Shown: positions 34,901-49,900 of the stretch, in pieces
Layout of the letters: every line of letters begins with the position of its first letter
Position numbering within the stretch: the stretch's first letter is position 1
DNA from: Pomphorhynchus laevis
Lineage: Eukaryota > Acanthocephala > Palaeacanthocephala > Echinorhynchida > Pomphorhynchidae
Length of the DNA: 64,000 bases
Reading direction: 5' to 3'
NCBI GenBank assembly: GCA_012934845.2
Contig: WNNJ02003544.1
Coordinates: forward strand, 221,858 to 285,857
Made by a program: the position numbers and the translations under genes
Notes under the pieces: model-generated
Database searches by the model: none
Told to the model about the DNA's origin: nothing
The model's input: only the letters and a program-made list of their open reading frames with translations

Positions 34901-37900
34901 TTAAAATTAATAAATAATTTAAAAATATAACGCACCATAATGTTCCTATTTTTTAATAATATATTAATAATATATTAACATTGTTAATGTATTATTATTA
35001 ATAATTAATAATAATAAAATATTTTTTAATTATTATTTTTAAATAAAAGCAGAAAACTAAGTGGTACATCAAATTCGTGTTCTTTCAAACTTCTGAGGTG
35101 GACGCCTGTAGGACACGAGCACTTCTCTTCGTCGTGCTTTATGAAGCAATCGTCACGTTCATACATCACCTACTTGCTGTTTGGCTTCTAACTGACATTC
35201 TGGTCGCTCTTATACACATTGAGGCAGCGGACGCAAGAGTTAAACTTATATCTGAGCTAATAATTAATATCTGAGCTATCTTAATTAATAATTAATAATA
35301 AAATAATTAGATATAATAATATTATTAATAATTTAATACATTAATAATGTTAATATATTATTAATATATTATTAAAAAATAGGAACATTATGATGCGTTG
35401 AATCTCGATAACCTGTACAACGTCCGGGTTATCGAGATTGAGGGCAATGATATACGATCGATTTCTTCCTATAGTGACTGGGTATGATTTAAACGACGAA
35501 TGGTTCACCTTATTAACTTCCTCATTAATTATTAAAGGTATTGGGATTGTTGATCCTTTGCATGCATCTTCGATTGAGTTTAAGAGTTCACAAACCCTAT
35601 GTGACTCTTATAGTTTGGGTCTCTATGGCATAGCTCTTCGTCAAAATCACTCGTCAATTTTGAGGGAAATTTCGTCTCGCCGAATGGATGCGTCCAAACG
35701 CCGACTTGAAGCCGTTAATAAGTCATTTTTCGGATGTGACAACTGTTATGGATCACGCTTCTACCTGTGGTGCGTCTTCATGGTTAAGTGGGCTTCCTCT
35801 TCGAATAGAGAATTATCGCTTAACACTAAATGAGTTCAGGGATGCGATATGTGCACGATATGGTAGGACACCAAATGATTTGAATAATAAAACTTCATTT
35901 GCGGATTGCCGATTGATTTATGTCATGATCTGTCTTGTAAGCGCGATGGTCTCCAGATAATTCGTCACGACTCGGTCAAAGACATCATTGCCAGCGCACT
36001 ATCATAAATTTGTTTCGGTGCCGATATATAGCCTTATCTATAAACGGTGCATGATTTTACGAACTTCGAACACGTTGCCACGACACGTAGTCCTGGTGTT
36101 CAATTAGACGTTGTGTGTACTGGGCTCTATGTAACCGGTTCAAGCGGACGTTCTTTGACGTCAAAGTGTTCTCTATTCGCGCTCAATTGTATGCAAACAG
36201 GCCTGCATCTTCATCGTTCCAACATAATGAGCAACGGAAGGAAGCGAAGTACGGAGAGTGGATATTTTTGGTAAAAGGTGCTAGTTTTGAACCGTTGGTG
36301 TTCTCGACATCAGTGGGCATTGGTCGTCGCGCACAGTTTACCCTGAAAGCAATCGCGTCAAGTATTGCTCGGAAAAATCAAATAAGCTATCCTGACACGT
36401 TAGTGCGCTTAAAACGTCGCATTATATTCGCTATCGCCTATTTTTCGTCTACATGCCTACGAGCTCCTCGATCCACACGAAATTGCCCGGTGACATTTCA
36501 CACAGGATACAATCCTTCCGGCGAGTCTTGCGCCACCCAACTGCTCGGATCTAACTCTATTGTCGAGAGATCGAGATAAAAAATAATAATTCATGATAAT
36601 TTCATTAATGCGAAAACCTTTTTTTATGTATTTTATTTTGGACCCATTTGCGGGTAACCATTACGGTGTAACTATTATGAAATAAAAAAATTAATAATTA
36701 TTAATAATTAATAATTATTAATAATTATTAATTATTAATTATTATTAATACTTTATTAATATATTAAAATATATTAACATTATTATTTGTATATAATAGT
36801 TTCAGCGTTTCAATAGCATAAAATATGTAGTTTACTTGAATCATTTAATTTAATATTATGGAATTCTTCTAGCTTGTAACCTTTAAGAACATGATATAAT
36901 CAAATTTAATCAAATTTCAGATAAAATAGAATTTATTTGAATAGAATGGAATTTATTTAGAGTGGCCTTTGTGGTAAATAGAACCATTTACAGGCCCACT
37001 ATAAAAATTAAAAGACAAGTTTACGTCCGATGAATGTTTGAACTTGTATGTAGAGTTATCGAATTGATTGCGGCTGAAAGTGTTATTTTAGTTCGTTTGC
37101 AAGAAGTATGGCGATCAAGGAAGTTTTGAAGAGTTTAAGCGATGTCAATGATTTTGTGTCTCGAGGAAGTTTGTTCCAAAGGCGTGGTGCAGCGATGGTG
37201 AACGCACGATATCCGTGATTACCGTTGTGACGGGGGACGAAAAGCGAGTAGGAGCGATGACTTCTTAGGGAGAGACCAGTCGTCATATAGGATGCGCTAT
37301 CAGGAAGATATAGATAAGGAGAGTTGTGCAGGAATTTGATTTGCCATACAAGTGTGAGAATTTGAGAGGTTATGCGGCTCGGAATGTCGAGCCAGTTAAG
37401 GATGCGGAGGGTGTTGGAGATGTGGTCGTACTTGCGAAGGCGGAAGATGACTCTAGCAGCCGTGTGCAGAATCCTTTGTAAATAGTGAAATTGATATGCT
37501 GGACAGTTTACGAGAAGACCTAAGCAATATTCTAGACGAGGCATGAAAAGGCTGGAGATTAAAATAGCTGTCGATTTGACGTCGAGGTTTCTACGGACAC
37601 TTCGGATGTCACGGAGGATGAGGGAGCATGAACTGATCTTGCTACGTATGAAAGGCAGAAACGAGAGATTATTGTCAAAAGGGACACCGAGGATTGTCAT
37701 GATAGTCACTTCTGATAGACGGAAATTGTGTATGCATACTGGAAAATCGAGGGTGTAAGAGTGGCGCGGTGTTATCCACATCATGTTAGATTTCTCGTTG
37801 TTTAAAAACATACGGATTGAACAAAGATATGTGTGAATAGCAGAGAGGCAAGACGATGCATCGGAAGCGAGGTTGGATGCAGATGTGAGTGTGCATGATG

Positions 37901-40900
37901 CATAGATTACTATATCGTCAGCGTACTGAATAACTTCAAAGCCAAAAGGGACCACGATGGAAGATAAATCATCAAGGAGAAGGGTGAAAAGAAACGGCCC
38001 TAGAACGGATCCTTGTGGTACACCGCAGCTGAGAGGAGCCGGCGCACAATAGATAGAGTTGGAGACTACGTGATAAGAGCGATTTGAGAGGTAAGATTTG
38101 AACCAAGAAATAACATGAGACGAGAAGCAGTAACGTTGTCTGAGACATGAAAGAAGTATAGTGTTATCAACTACATCAAAGGCGGAGGATAAATCAAGTG
38201 AAATTACAAGGCTTACTAGATGTTTGTCGAGAGCAAGAAGTAGATCATTGGAGAGTTTTGTGCATGCGGTCATAGTATAATGACGTGGTCGATATGCTGA
38301 TTGAAAAGGTGGAAACATAGAATTTGATGATATGTAGTTGCTTACCTGTCTGAGGATGAGACGCTCGAAAAGTTTTGAGATGGTCGGAAGGTTTGATATT
38401 GGTCTATAGGAGGAGGCGGAACTGGGATCAAGATGATGCTTCTTTAATAATGGGCGAACTATGGCATGTTTGAACGACGAAGGGTAGTGTGATAAATGGA
38501 TAGACATGTTGAAGACACTTGTGAGATAAGGGCTGATGGTGTCACTTAGTAACTTTAGAATGTATATTGGAACAGGATCGAGAGGATAGGTTGAATTGGG
38601 TAATCGTGCTAGGGCATCAGATACGCTTTCGATAGATAAAAGTGAAAAGTGAAACAGTTCAGTATGATATGGGGCTAGGTAGGAGAAACTAGAAAATAAT
38701 GGTACGTGGATTGAGGTCAAAGTTCGAGCTATTTTGCGTTGCAAATGAGATGCGAATTCGTTGGAAGAGATAGAGATAGACGTGACGGATTTGTTTCTAT
38801 CCAAAAGGTTATTAATGGATTTCCACGCGTGTTGATGATTGTCACGCAAAGATGTTTTGCTTTGCCAGTATGAGGAGCATTTTGAGTTCAAAAGATATCG
38901 GTATTTGCGTCGAAATTTGAGGTATTCTGAGTAAGATGAGTTTAATAGCTCGGTGATATTACGACGACGAAATCTTGAGTGCATTCGGTGAAGGTGTCGT
39001 AAGGAGCGCTTTGCTCTTCGGCAATCGCTATCGAACCAGGGCGCTCCTGACTGACGGCGAGGCATGCATTGTTTGAACGGCGAAATCATATCGAGTATGC
39101 CAATAAGTTCAGTGCTGTACATGTTGGTTAAGTCGTCAAGTGAAGTGTTAGTAAAGGCGGCAAAACTAAGTATATTACGAATACAGCGCAGTGGTATATT
39201 CGTAATATAAGAATATCCACAGCGGTAAATATCAAGTTATTAAGTTTCACTTTCATGCATGAACAATTGATTAACTGATTTGCAGAAATAAAACTGATAA
39301 GCTGAAATTAAAATTTTACATTTAATTAAAGTTGATTACTTACAATTAAATCAATTCAGCTAACTGAGTTTACGTATTTAATATAATTATAAAATATAAA
39401 TATAAATATAAATAAATATAAAATATTAATGCTAAATCAATAAAACAAAATTTAAACAATTGGGATATTAATAAATAACAGACGTAGTATCAGAATAAGG
39501 ATTAGATGTCATTTGGAGAAACTGCTATGTTATCAGGTTTCGGCCCCTAACTCCTCTACCCAACATAGAAGCGGGGGTAAATACATGCTAATGACGTATT
39601 TAACGTCATTAGCATGTATAATGCTAATGACGTTATATATTTAACGTCATAATGTTATAAACATAATAATGCTTAATCAAAATTTAATAATTAAATGATA
39701 AAATAAATAATTGTTTAAGATTTTTTATAATTTAAATCAAGTTAAAATAAAAAATTGAAATTTAAAATAAACGTCATTTTTATGAATTGACTAATAAATA
39801 ACAGAAGTTGTATCAGAATAAGGATTAGATGTCATTAGGAGAAACTGCTATGTTATCAGGTTTCGGCCACTATTAATCGACCTCACATAGCAGCTGAGCC
39901 AAATACATGTTAATAAAGTATTTCCATGTTAATGAAGTATCAGGTTATAATAATCATGAAATTATTTATCAAAAATAAAAATAAAAAATAATAATAATAC
40001 ATCATTAATATTTATAAGCAACTTGGAATCCTCATATCTAAATACATGTCAAGCAAATATTTGTTCTGTTTAACGGATTTCATAGTGTGCATCTATGTTC
40101 CAAAGATATAAAATCATATATAAACATCTAATATTTGTTCCAAAGATTTATTTTCACAGACTTTCTATTGAAGCAGCCTTGAAATTGCATTTAGCGATGT
40201 GAATATACTAATCTAAAGTGTATCGGAATAACGTATCAGATCAGCTAACTGAGTCTACGTATTTTAACGTATTTTATAAATTAAAAAAAATGATAAATAA
40301 AATTCAAATAATTAAATAATAAATAATTATAAATAATAAATGATTGTTATAAAATGTTGAATAAAAACAATTATTAATTTTATTATCAAATTATTAAATT
40401 TTGATTTAGCATTATTATGTTTTGTTTATTTTATAATTATATTAAATACGTATACTCAGTTAGCTGATTTGATTCAGTACATCAAAGTAAAATTGAATAA
40501 TTGAATATAATATATTATCTCTATACCACTTAAGAGAACAAATATTTCAATGGTGTCGTTTATCCGCAAAATACGATGGGCATTTTTATATTACACAGTT
40601 TGCTTTACACCAATAGGTACATATTCTAATCTATTCTGGTTATTTATATGAACCTGATGTTAATCACAACTGATTAATCACATTCTGGCTAATATGATGG
40701 ATATATTATAATATAATATATATTATGATAGATTATATTAAATAAATTATATTATAAAGTATTCATTTTTATTTATTCATATTCTAATCATAGATTAGAA
40801 TATACATTAATTATAAATAAATGTTAATATTATATTTACTATTAATAAAAATTTACTATTTATATTTACTAAAAATTTTCGTATAAAAATTTTTAATTTT

Positions 40901-43900
40901 CGTAAAATTTGACGCATCTCAATGCTATTTATGCCGACGATTCCAATTTGATTGCTTGCTTACAGTAAAATAACAAAATTGATTAATCTGAAATTAAAAA
41001 TAATGTCTTTCAAATGATAGCGGTCTTTATTAAAAAAAACTATCATACAAGCAATAGGTGACATCTAAAAAAATGCAGATGTAAGTTTTAGAAATTTTAG
41101 CTATGAGATGCAACCATGATTAGAAGGTTTCAGAAAAGTTGCAATGGCTTAAGAAAACGTTTTGTACCTTTATTATTAAATTATTAAATTTTGATTTAGC
41201 ATTATTATGTTTTGTTTATTTTATAATTATATTAAATACGTAGACTCAGTTAGCTGATTTGATTCTCTCGACTTCTTTTTTTAAAACGAAACTAGCATAT
41301 TCAAAAAATGAAATATTGTATCGCATATTTTGTAAAAATTGCAACAAAATCTACATATGTCGAGCCAAATAAGGACTAAATTAATGATCTAAATTATCTC
41401 TAATGCTGAAAGCGATATAATGCTGATCCAACGGGAAATCATTCGATACAGTCAAACTGTCAACACGGAATGTTATTTGCTATAAGACATTTATTTAACT
41501 GTGTTTTAGCAAGTGTGATTTCAGTGATTTATGTTAAGGACACGCAAAACTATCTAAATCAGCTTGCAACGCAATATTACAAAATGTCATTTTCATAAAC
41601 TCATACCATATAGCATGACCAATAACGCAGAAACAAGTGCTTGTAAAAAGTGTTTAGCTGTAAACACTTGATCTCTTTATTAAGAAAAATATTTTCTCAT
41701 AATAATAATGTCTCAAAGAATTATAAATCTATTATATTAATGATTTTAATAATATTAAAAATTATAATATTTAATTTTTAAAATTTAATTTAATTTTTAA
41801 AAATTAAAAATCATAATTATATTAAGGATCCATGACATTATTATAATTTTTATAGGTTTATTATTTCTTAATTATATATTATGTATGACCATACTTCGAA
41901 CGCAAATCCATTTACCCATACATGCTGCTTCTACAAGACTAAATCTGATGATTATGAGAGATTATAATTGTTTTATTATGTTTACAAAATATATAACCTT
42001 CATATATTTAAGTTTATATTAAAAAACAAACGGGAGATCCGTTGTCCATGAACGCTGCTTTCGCAAGCATAAATCTATTGTTGTATTTCAGTGTCCTGAC
42101 TCACTCGCTGTAATTAAGGCCTGACCATATGGAAAAAAGCTTTGCAAATAGAATCAATCAGCTATAGCTAGTGCTTTCCCTGACAAACTAAGCACAACCG
42201 ACCAAGATACTACATTATCAATATAATGATCGTATTAAATGATCATATTACATGTGGTCGATCGTATAACGAGTAACGATATGCTTAAATCCTTGATCAT
42301 TAAATTTGCCATTAATGTGATAGACGCATTAAAATTTGTCTAATTGATTTTAATTAAAAATTAATTTCCTCCGTAAATTATTTGATAATATTTTTTATAA
42401 CAATTATTATTAGAATAATTTTACAAATGTGTAGATTTCTTAAAGTAGGCCTTAACCGAGTTGTTTCATAACATTTCAATTAGTTGGGTGAATCATTGAG
42501 TGGATTCGCTTGACTGTTGAGGTTTATTGTGGATGCTCGTCGAATCGCCAAAGATACACATTTTGCGAGGATGAATGATATGTTGCTTCTAAGGTGAGTG
42601 ATGCATTCGTGATAGGGTGTATTGTGTTTAACCGCCTGTTGACGTGTTATATGTCGTAAGACTATGTCTGCATTATGACCTATGTTTCCTAGCGCAGAAA
42701 ACATTAAGGTGAAATAATAAAAAAAAATCATTCTATCAGAAAACGTGAGAGGGTGAAATCCGGACCACTCGATTTTCGCCACTCGTTCAGCATATTTGGC
42801 TCGTTTTCTATTCTCATGATAATTATGCGAATCGATCATCCATTGGGAATACAATGAGGCAAGCAGGTTATAAACACAAACGTCCATTAAGGCCGCTTTA
42901 TCGTTGTTCAGAATTGATTATTGCATGTTATGTTTAGTCGAGCCGACCTCTCTGTGGTTGTTTTGATGTTATCAAATAGCATTAAATTTAGAACTGGTAG
43001 GAGTGATGGATCAATAACAACATTGGCACATACATCCCGAAGTGCTAACGCGATTTTGTCTCTTATTGTGTTATGTCGTATGAAAGGTATTCCACCAACT
43101 TGACATAAGAGCGCATGTCCAATGCTAAGTTCTGTCCACAAATACATTTAGATGGGGTGTTTAGTGGTTCCCATCCATATCTTGCTGATATCGCATCTTA
43201 AAACTATTGCTTCAATAATTATCGACCAGTTTGTGTAACAGGAAAAGTGCTGAGTCATAACGAGATTCCAGAATTATTATTGATATGTATTATATCAATA
43301 TTTATTATCTCCTTTGGGATTCATGTTACTTCGTCAAATACCTGCATTCGCATTTCTTTGTATCGCAATTGTTTTTCTTCCTTTATTTGCAGCGCGATTT
43401 GGGATTGAATAATTTCCTATTGTGATCAATCAAAGTCGTTCATAGGTGCACACATTCGTAATGAAAATGTGTATTCTTGTGACGTATTTGAGTTAGACTT
43501 ATCTATTCCAAGTCCCCTAGTTTAATTGTGAGCTAAACAATTATCTCCCATTTCGAGAGTAAAAAACTTTGCCCGATTATCTACGGCAATAGATCTCTAT
43601 TTAATACTTAATCTAGTTCTTCTGGAGATTGGGAATCGATTGGAGTTGTTCTTTTCAGGTGTCTCCGTCTGAACTGTAGATTCTTGATGAGTATTATGAA
43701 AGCTGAGTGGCTATCTATGACAGCTATATCTCTAATTAATTTGATCTGTTGTATCCAAACATCTACAGTCTTTTTAATTATTTCTTCAATGTAGTCTTAT
43801 TGACCGATGAAGCTACCGAGTATTTTCACCCATGTTGTCACAACTTGAGCATTATTTTGCCTAAAGAATAAAGCTTCTTTATGCCTATTTGTTGGGTGAA

Positions 43901-46900
43901 TGAGGAGAGTGCATTTCGATGGATTGATGTAATATCCAAAACCATGACTTATTTCTTACAGGGTATTCCATATGGAAACCAAATGTTCGTAGGATCCAAC
44001 GCATGTGCCATCGTCTGCGTACCACTAATGTATTATCTCGGAAATCCTATTTTCTAACTCTGATGAGCGGAATTGAAACAGATGTGTATGCAGCCATAGC
44101 GAGGGGGTCGCCCTGCGTGAATCCCTCCTATACGCATAATAACCCTTTTTCTCCAATGCCATGGATGTAAGTGATGCGTAGCAATTACTTAGTATAATCG
44201 TTATCGACGGACATATTTTGTTCATGTTTGAAGAGCTGTATATCTGTCCACACAATTAAATGCGTTATGGCATCTAGTAGTAGAATACACTTATCATTTG
44301 ACTTTTCAAATTCTCTTTTAATCGGATGAATTGCCGATTCTATGCCGCATCATTGCATTGAACATAGTTGAACTTTGCCCGCAATCTTAATCAACTCACC
44401 GCGAATGCACTTGGAGATTACTCTTCCAACAATTCGACGCAATACTTCTCCGATTCCTATGGGGCGAATACCGTGGCACTTATCCAATGGTATCAACCTG
44501 CATACTTTAAAAGCTTCAAGGTGGATATCATTTATTCGTGTTACTGGGATGCGTATTGCAAAATCTGCAACTTTCTCAGCTAGTTGTTTTGACGCATTAT
44601 CTTGATGTGTCAGTAAATCGCGCCAAATTTTCACATCCATCCTGGATGATCTCGTGGATCCTTGTGTTTTCTTGCAGACGGCTATTACATCATCGTGTGT
44701 GATATCATGAAATATGATGTTATTGTACAAAGAGCATCCATAAAGCGGTGAGCTAAGAATGCAACTTGGATCTAATTGAGCTTGTTTTGAGTGTAGACAT
44801 TCAAGAACAGTATATCCTTCAAATGATTCAAACGTGTCTAGTATTCTTAACGTTTGGCCGTTGGATTTCAGCAATCTTGCGGCGTTTCTGAATTTCCCAT
44901 TCCATGTCAATTTAATTATGTTCTGGATCATAGCATATATGGTGTTTGATGTAGCCTTAGGTTGAGACTTGCTTTTAATTTACAGGAATAGGGCCTCAGA
45001 GAAAAGTGATATAGATGACCCTCTTTTCATAATTTCAGAAGGAGAGATAACGATTTTCTTATAATACTAACTTTATTCGAAGGATAGTTAATACTAACTA
45101 TCCTTTGTAGTAATAGCTGAGATAGGATAGTTATCATCTTGAAAGCTATACATGCTTTTGATGAATTCGAATTGAATTCCTCCAGAAGTTCAGATATGAT
45201 TAAGACAAACTGATTTGCAACGTTACATTTTGGTAAGTGGATAAGGCTTGCTTTTCAGTGAATTACACTGTCGTATATTGTGTCTACTGTTATATATTCA
45301 CTGGACCTTTCCTGAGTTACACAGTCTGCAGCACCACGTGGTCTGTGTTGTGATATAGGTTGTTGTCTGTCCTTTGAAACTAGATTATGGTTTTGCACGA
45401 TGCCAAGAGGATTCGAGTCTTCCACCCTACTTACTAATTCCGCAAAAGTCGAAGACACCGTCTGTGGTGAAATATGTACGCGATTGTTACAATCGGGAGC
45501 ACGGCAATTCGCGCAAGGAACTCCTGTCTTCGCACAGCTGCAACCTTTGCACTTTGCTGAATGACCATTGCATGCGCAACACAGTATTTGATTAGACGGT
45601 TTTCCTTTGGGCATGTTTAAAGGCCGTTCGAATAGTCAGGTCAGAGCTCTTTTATCCTGGGATGACTCGCAATATTTGATAATAATTGTACAAAAAATAA
45701 TTTTTATATTAATAATATTTATATCTGATATTTGTCTATTATAATATTAGATATAATATTTATGTATAAATTTTTATATCTATTCCCTTCTCGGAAGATT
45801 GTAAAGTATAAGTTCTTAACTTCTATAAATTATAACATTTTTATTCTAAATTCTAAATTCTAAAATTTTGAAATTAAAGAAAATTTACAGAACATCACTG
45901 TATTCAATTACAACATCAGTGCATATTTACTAATGATTTAAAGTTTTTAGTCACAAGTTAAATTAAGCTAATTAATATTTATACAATGATATTTGTAACT
46001 ATTAAATATACAATAAAATATTGTATAATGTTATATTGTATTTTAAAAATAAATACATTTAAAATGAGTTAATTTTTAAGTTTATGGATTACAATTATGT
46101 CTAAATTAGACATTTTTATTAAAAAAATATTGTATCAAAACGAATTTAATATCGGAAAAATATTAAAACGAGTAACACATTAAGACGAGATTTAATTTAT
46201 TTCTTCTGATGTTTGTGTTTGCCAACAAGGTCTGATATATCTATATTATTTCTTATATCGTTTATTAAGATAAATCGCTATCAAGCTTATTTGTTAAGCT
46301 TATTTTTATAAGATAATCTAGAAATAACTAATATTTTAAATGCTTTTAATATTTTCTGATATTAAAAGCGTAATAAGCTTTTATTACGCTTATCTAATGT
46401 TATTGGATAATTTATAAATATTTATATGCTTTTAATATTTTCTGATATTAAAAGCGTAATACGCTTTTATTAAACAAATCCCGTCGTATAAATAATTAGT
46501 GTCAATATCTAATTGACACTAATTATATAATTGTTTAAAAGAATAATTACTTAACTGACTTGTGATCTTGACTAAGTCATCAATTTACTTAACTGAATCA
46601 TGATCTTGCCAACGTTGATTACTTAACTAGACATTAGAGATATGTATATTTATCATATTTTAGTTAAGTTAAATATGATAAAGTGAATTGAGCATGCACA
46701 TTTTAATGCATTCAATTTGAAACGAAGAGTAGCAGATCGAATTTGATTACTTTGAGTTTGAATGTAAAATGATATTGTAATCTTGATTGTCAAGTAACCT
46801 ATAATGTACTGTCAAAATTGACTGTATAATTAGGTATACAAACTAATATAAATCAAATTATTACTAACCAAGTTGACTATAATAAAAATAACAAAGAGTA

Positions 46901-49900
46901 AATTTGTTTTCTGTTCTTTCTGTAATCTTTATTATTCACATATCGTATTTATTTGTATTATATAATTTAAAATTAATTAACTTCTATAGTTTTAAAATGT
47001 GTTGTAATTTGGTTGTGTATGATATAAATATTAATACATAACAGACCTTCCGTAATGTCTTTTGTTGTAAAGTTATTTTTAAAATGTTTCTCACGTAAAT
47101 TGATCGACTCCATCACTTTTACAACCTATGTAAAGTAACCAGCTTTTACACATCCTGTACGACTATCGAATATAATAAAAATGTGCCTCAAAATGGTCAA
47201 CAAGATATGGGAACACTTATATTTATTAAATTTATATAAATTTTGTATATGTCCAATGCCGAAAGGCAAAGTGAATGAATATTAATCTCTACATTATTGA
47301 TTTAAACAGAAACGAGAAACAAAAAGGTGTGATAATTTAGTTAGGTGCAACGATCATCAATAAGCTAATGCACAAAACACAAAATAAAAACATTTAAATT
47401 TTAAAATTATTGATAAAAGTTCACATACCAATAAAAGATGATAAAAAATGCGTAATGGATATTTTTTTATCCATGACGCATTTTATATTTTATTTTTTAT
47501 ATTTTATATTTCATTTTTCATATTTTATCCATGACGTCATGGGAAGTAATAGTAGCCTAATTATAGCTGACTTATTTTTAAACTTAATAGAATATTAATT
47601 TGTTCATAACTGAAAAAATAAATCTAAATTATTTAAAGATATGAAATATATGTTTCGTTACATTGATGATATATGTGTATTTAACTCTAACAATTTTTAT
47701 TCAATAAGCGAACAAATTTATCCAGGTAACCTCATTCTTAATAAGCCAATATTAATGATAAAGAAGGTCTATATCTAGATATGAACATTAAATTAACATC
47801 AATTAAGACAACTTTTAATTTATGTCGTAACGATTACATATTTAAATTTACAAGAAACATATTTTTATACCATGTAGTATAAAATATAATACATTAAATA
47901 ATGAAATTTTAAGAATTGCAACAATATGTAATGATATTGGCTTTCTTCAAAATCATTTAAATAATTTTATAGATACATATTTTAAGCTAGGTTACTATAA
48001 AAATATCATCAAGCAGAAAATAGTAAAATATATAAATCAACACAATAATATTAAAAATAAATTTAAATTCTTAAGTGGCAAATTTTTATGGATAATAAAT
48101 AATATACTTTGTATAAGAATAAGATACTTGATAATCAATTTTAATTTGATTATCATTAAATTAAATTTTAATTTAATTTGATCCAGGTACCGTCATTCTT
48201 AATAAAACCAATATTAATGATAAAGAAGGTATACATCTAGATACGACATTAAATTAACATCAATTAAAACTACGTTTAATTTATATCGTAAAGATGACAT
48301 ATTTAAATTTACAAGAAACATGTTTTTGCGGGAAATTTTGATGGATGATTAATAAATAATATACTTTGTATTAGAATAAGATACTATATAATCAAATTGG
48401 ATGAGTTGCTTATAAATATCAAATGGAGGAGTCTTATTCGAGGATATAATGGATTTTAATGGTGGAAATAACTGTTTAATTTTATAATATATTAAGGTTT
48501 TATTTTTTTGTTTGTTTCTTTTTTCTTACTTTAAATGTACCTTGACAGAGATCTCAGTAAATTGTTAGAATCACTATTAGTTTTGAAAGAGTTAAGGAAA
48601 ATGGATTTGTTACAAATTTTGAAGTGATGATGTACCTGCTGCTTTCATTATTAGATACAATGTTACGATAAAAATAATGTCTCCATAGAATTCCAGATTA
48701 GTTTCTTGTTATTCAATATCTAGAAAATCTAGTCGACCATATACTTATTTTATATGATACAAAAATTGTGAACACTTCTGTAACAATAAAAATCCTGATC
48801 ATGGAAGCGGCAACTTTCAAAAATTTGTAATACGTTTACTTTTCATCGCCTTCTCCTAATAAATGACTTATAGTTTAAAATTCAGAAAATAAATATATTT
48901 CAACTTTTATTTACAACACAAACAGAAAAAAATGACTAAAATCTGTAATGATTTTTAAAAATTTCTTCGGGATAGCGTAACCCAGAATTCACATACCACA
49001 GACGCCTAGCCCCCAATGAGGCGTTTCGACCTTAGCATATTCATCACTACAGCGTGGTATCATAAGTGTGGCCCTGTAACTACACAACTGCGATGGTACT
49101 AAATTTTTAGTAAACCTCATAAATGAAATCTTAAAGCACAAGCGCCTCCAGAGACAAAGGATCAAATACTGTCGAAGTTGTGTAACTACAAGGTCACACA
49201 GATTAGATTACCTTGTAGTTATTAGTATGCTAAGGTCGAAACGACTAATTGGGAACTAAGCATCTGTGGTAGACGCATACCGGGTTAAGCTTACTGACGA
49301 AGGTTGAAAAAAAGCATGCAGGTTTTAGTCCTTAAATAAAAGTTGTAGCACGATTCTTTCAGATTGTAACGTCACTAGCAATCATGTCAGTATAGTCAAT
49401 TGAGTTACTAAATAACACTAGTGGTCGAAAGGCCGAGCAAGAATAGTTTATCACACGGGCATATGCTTTCTAATCAATGACATGCCCAAAATGTATATAA
49501 ACAAAAAACTCAATACTTAAAGAATATTAGGGACCGAAACCTTATTACATAGCAGTTCTTTCTGATGACTTATAATCCTTATCCTGATACAAAGTCTTAT
49601 TTATTTGTCAATACACAAAAATTGATTTTTATTTAAAATTTAAAATTTTAACTTGATATAAATTATATAAAATCTTATAGCAATTATTTATTATTTATAT
49701 ATATAATTATATATCGTATAAATACGTTGATTCAGCTGATCTGATTTGTTTTTCGGACGTAATAAGTCATAATAATATGGATCCATAATCCATATTTTAC
49801 GATAATCCATAAATCCGATGGTTTCTCTGGCAATGCTTTATCATTGACATAAATATGTCATTTATATAAATATGAATAATATAAAATCTTATATAAATAC

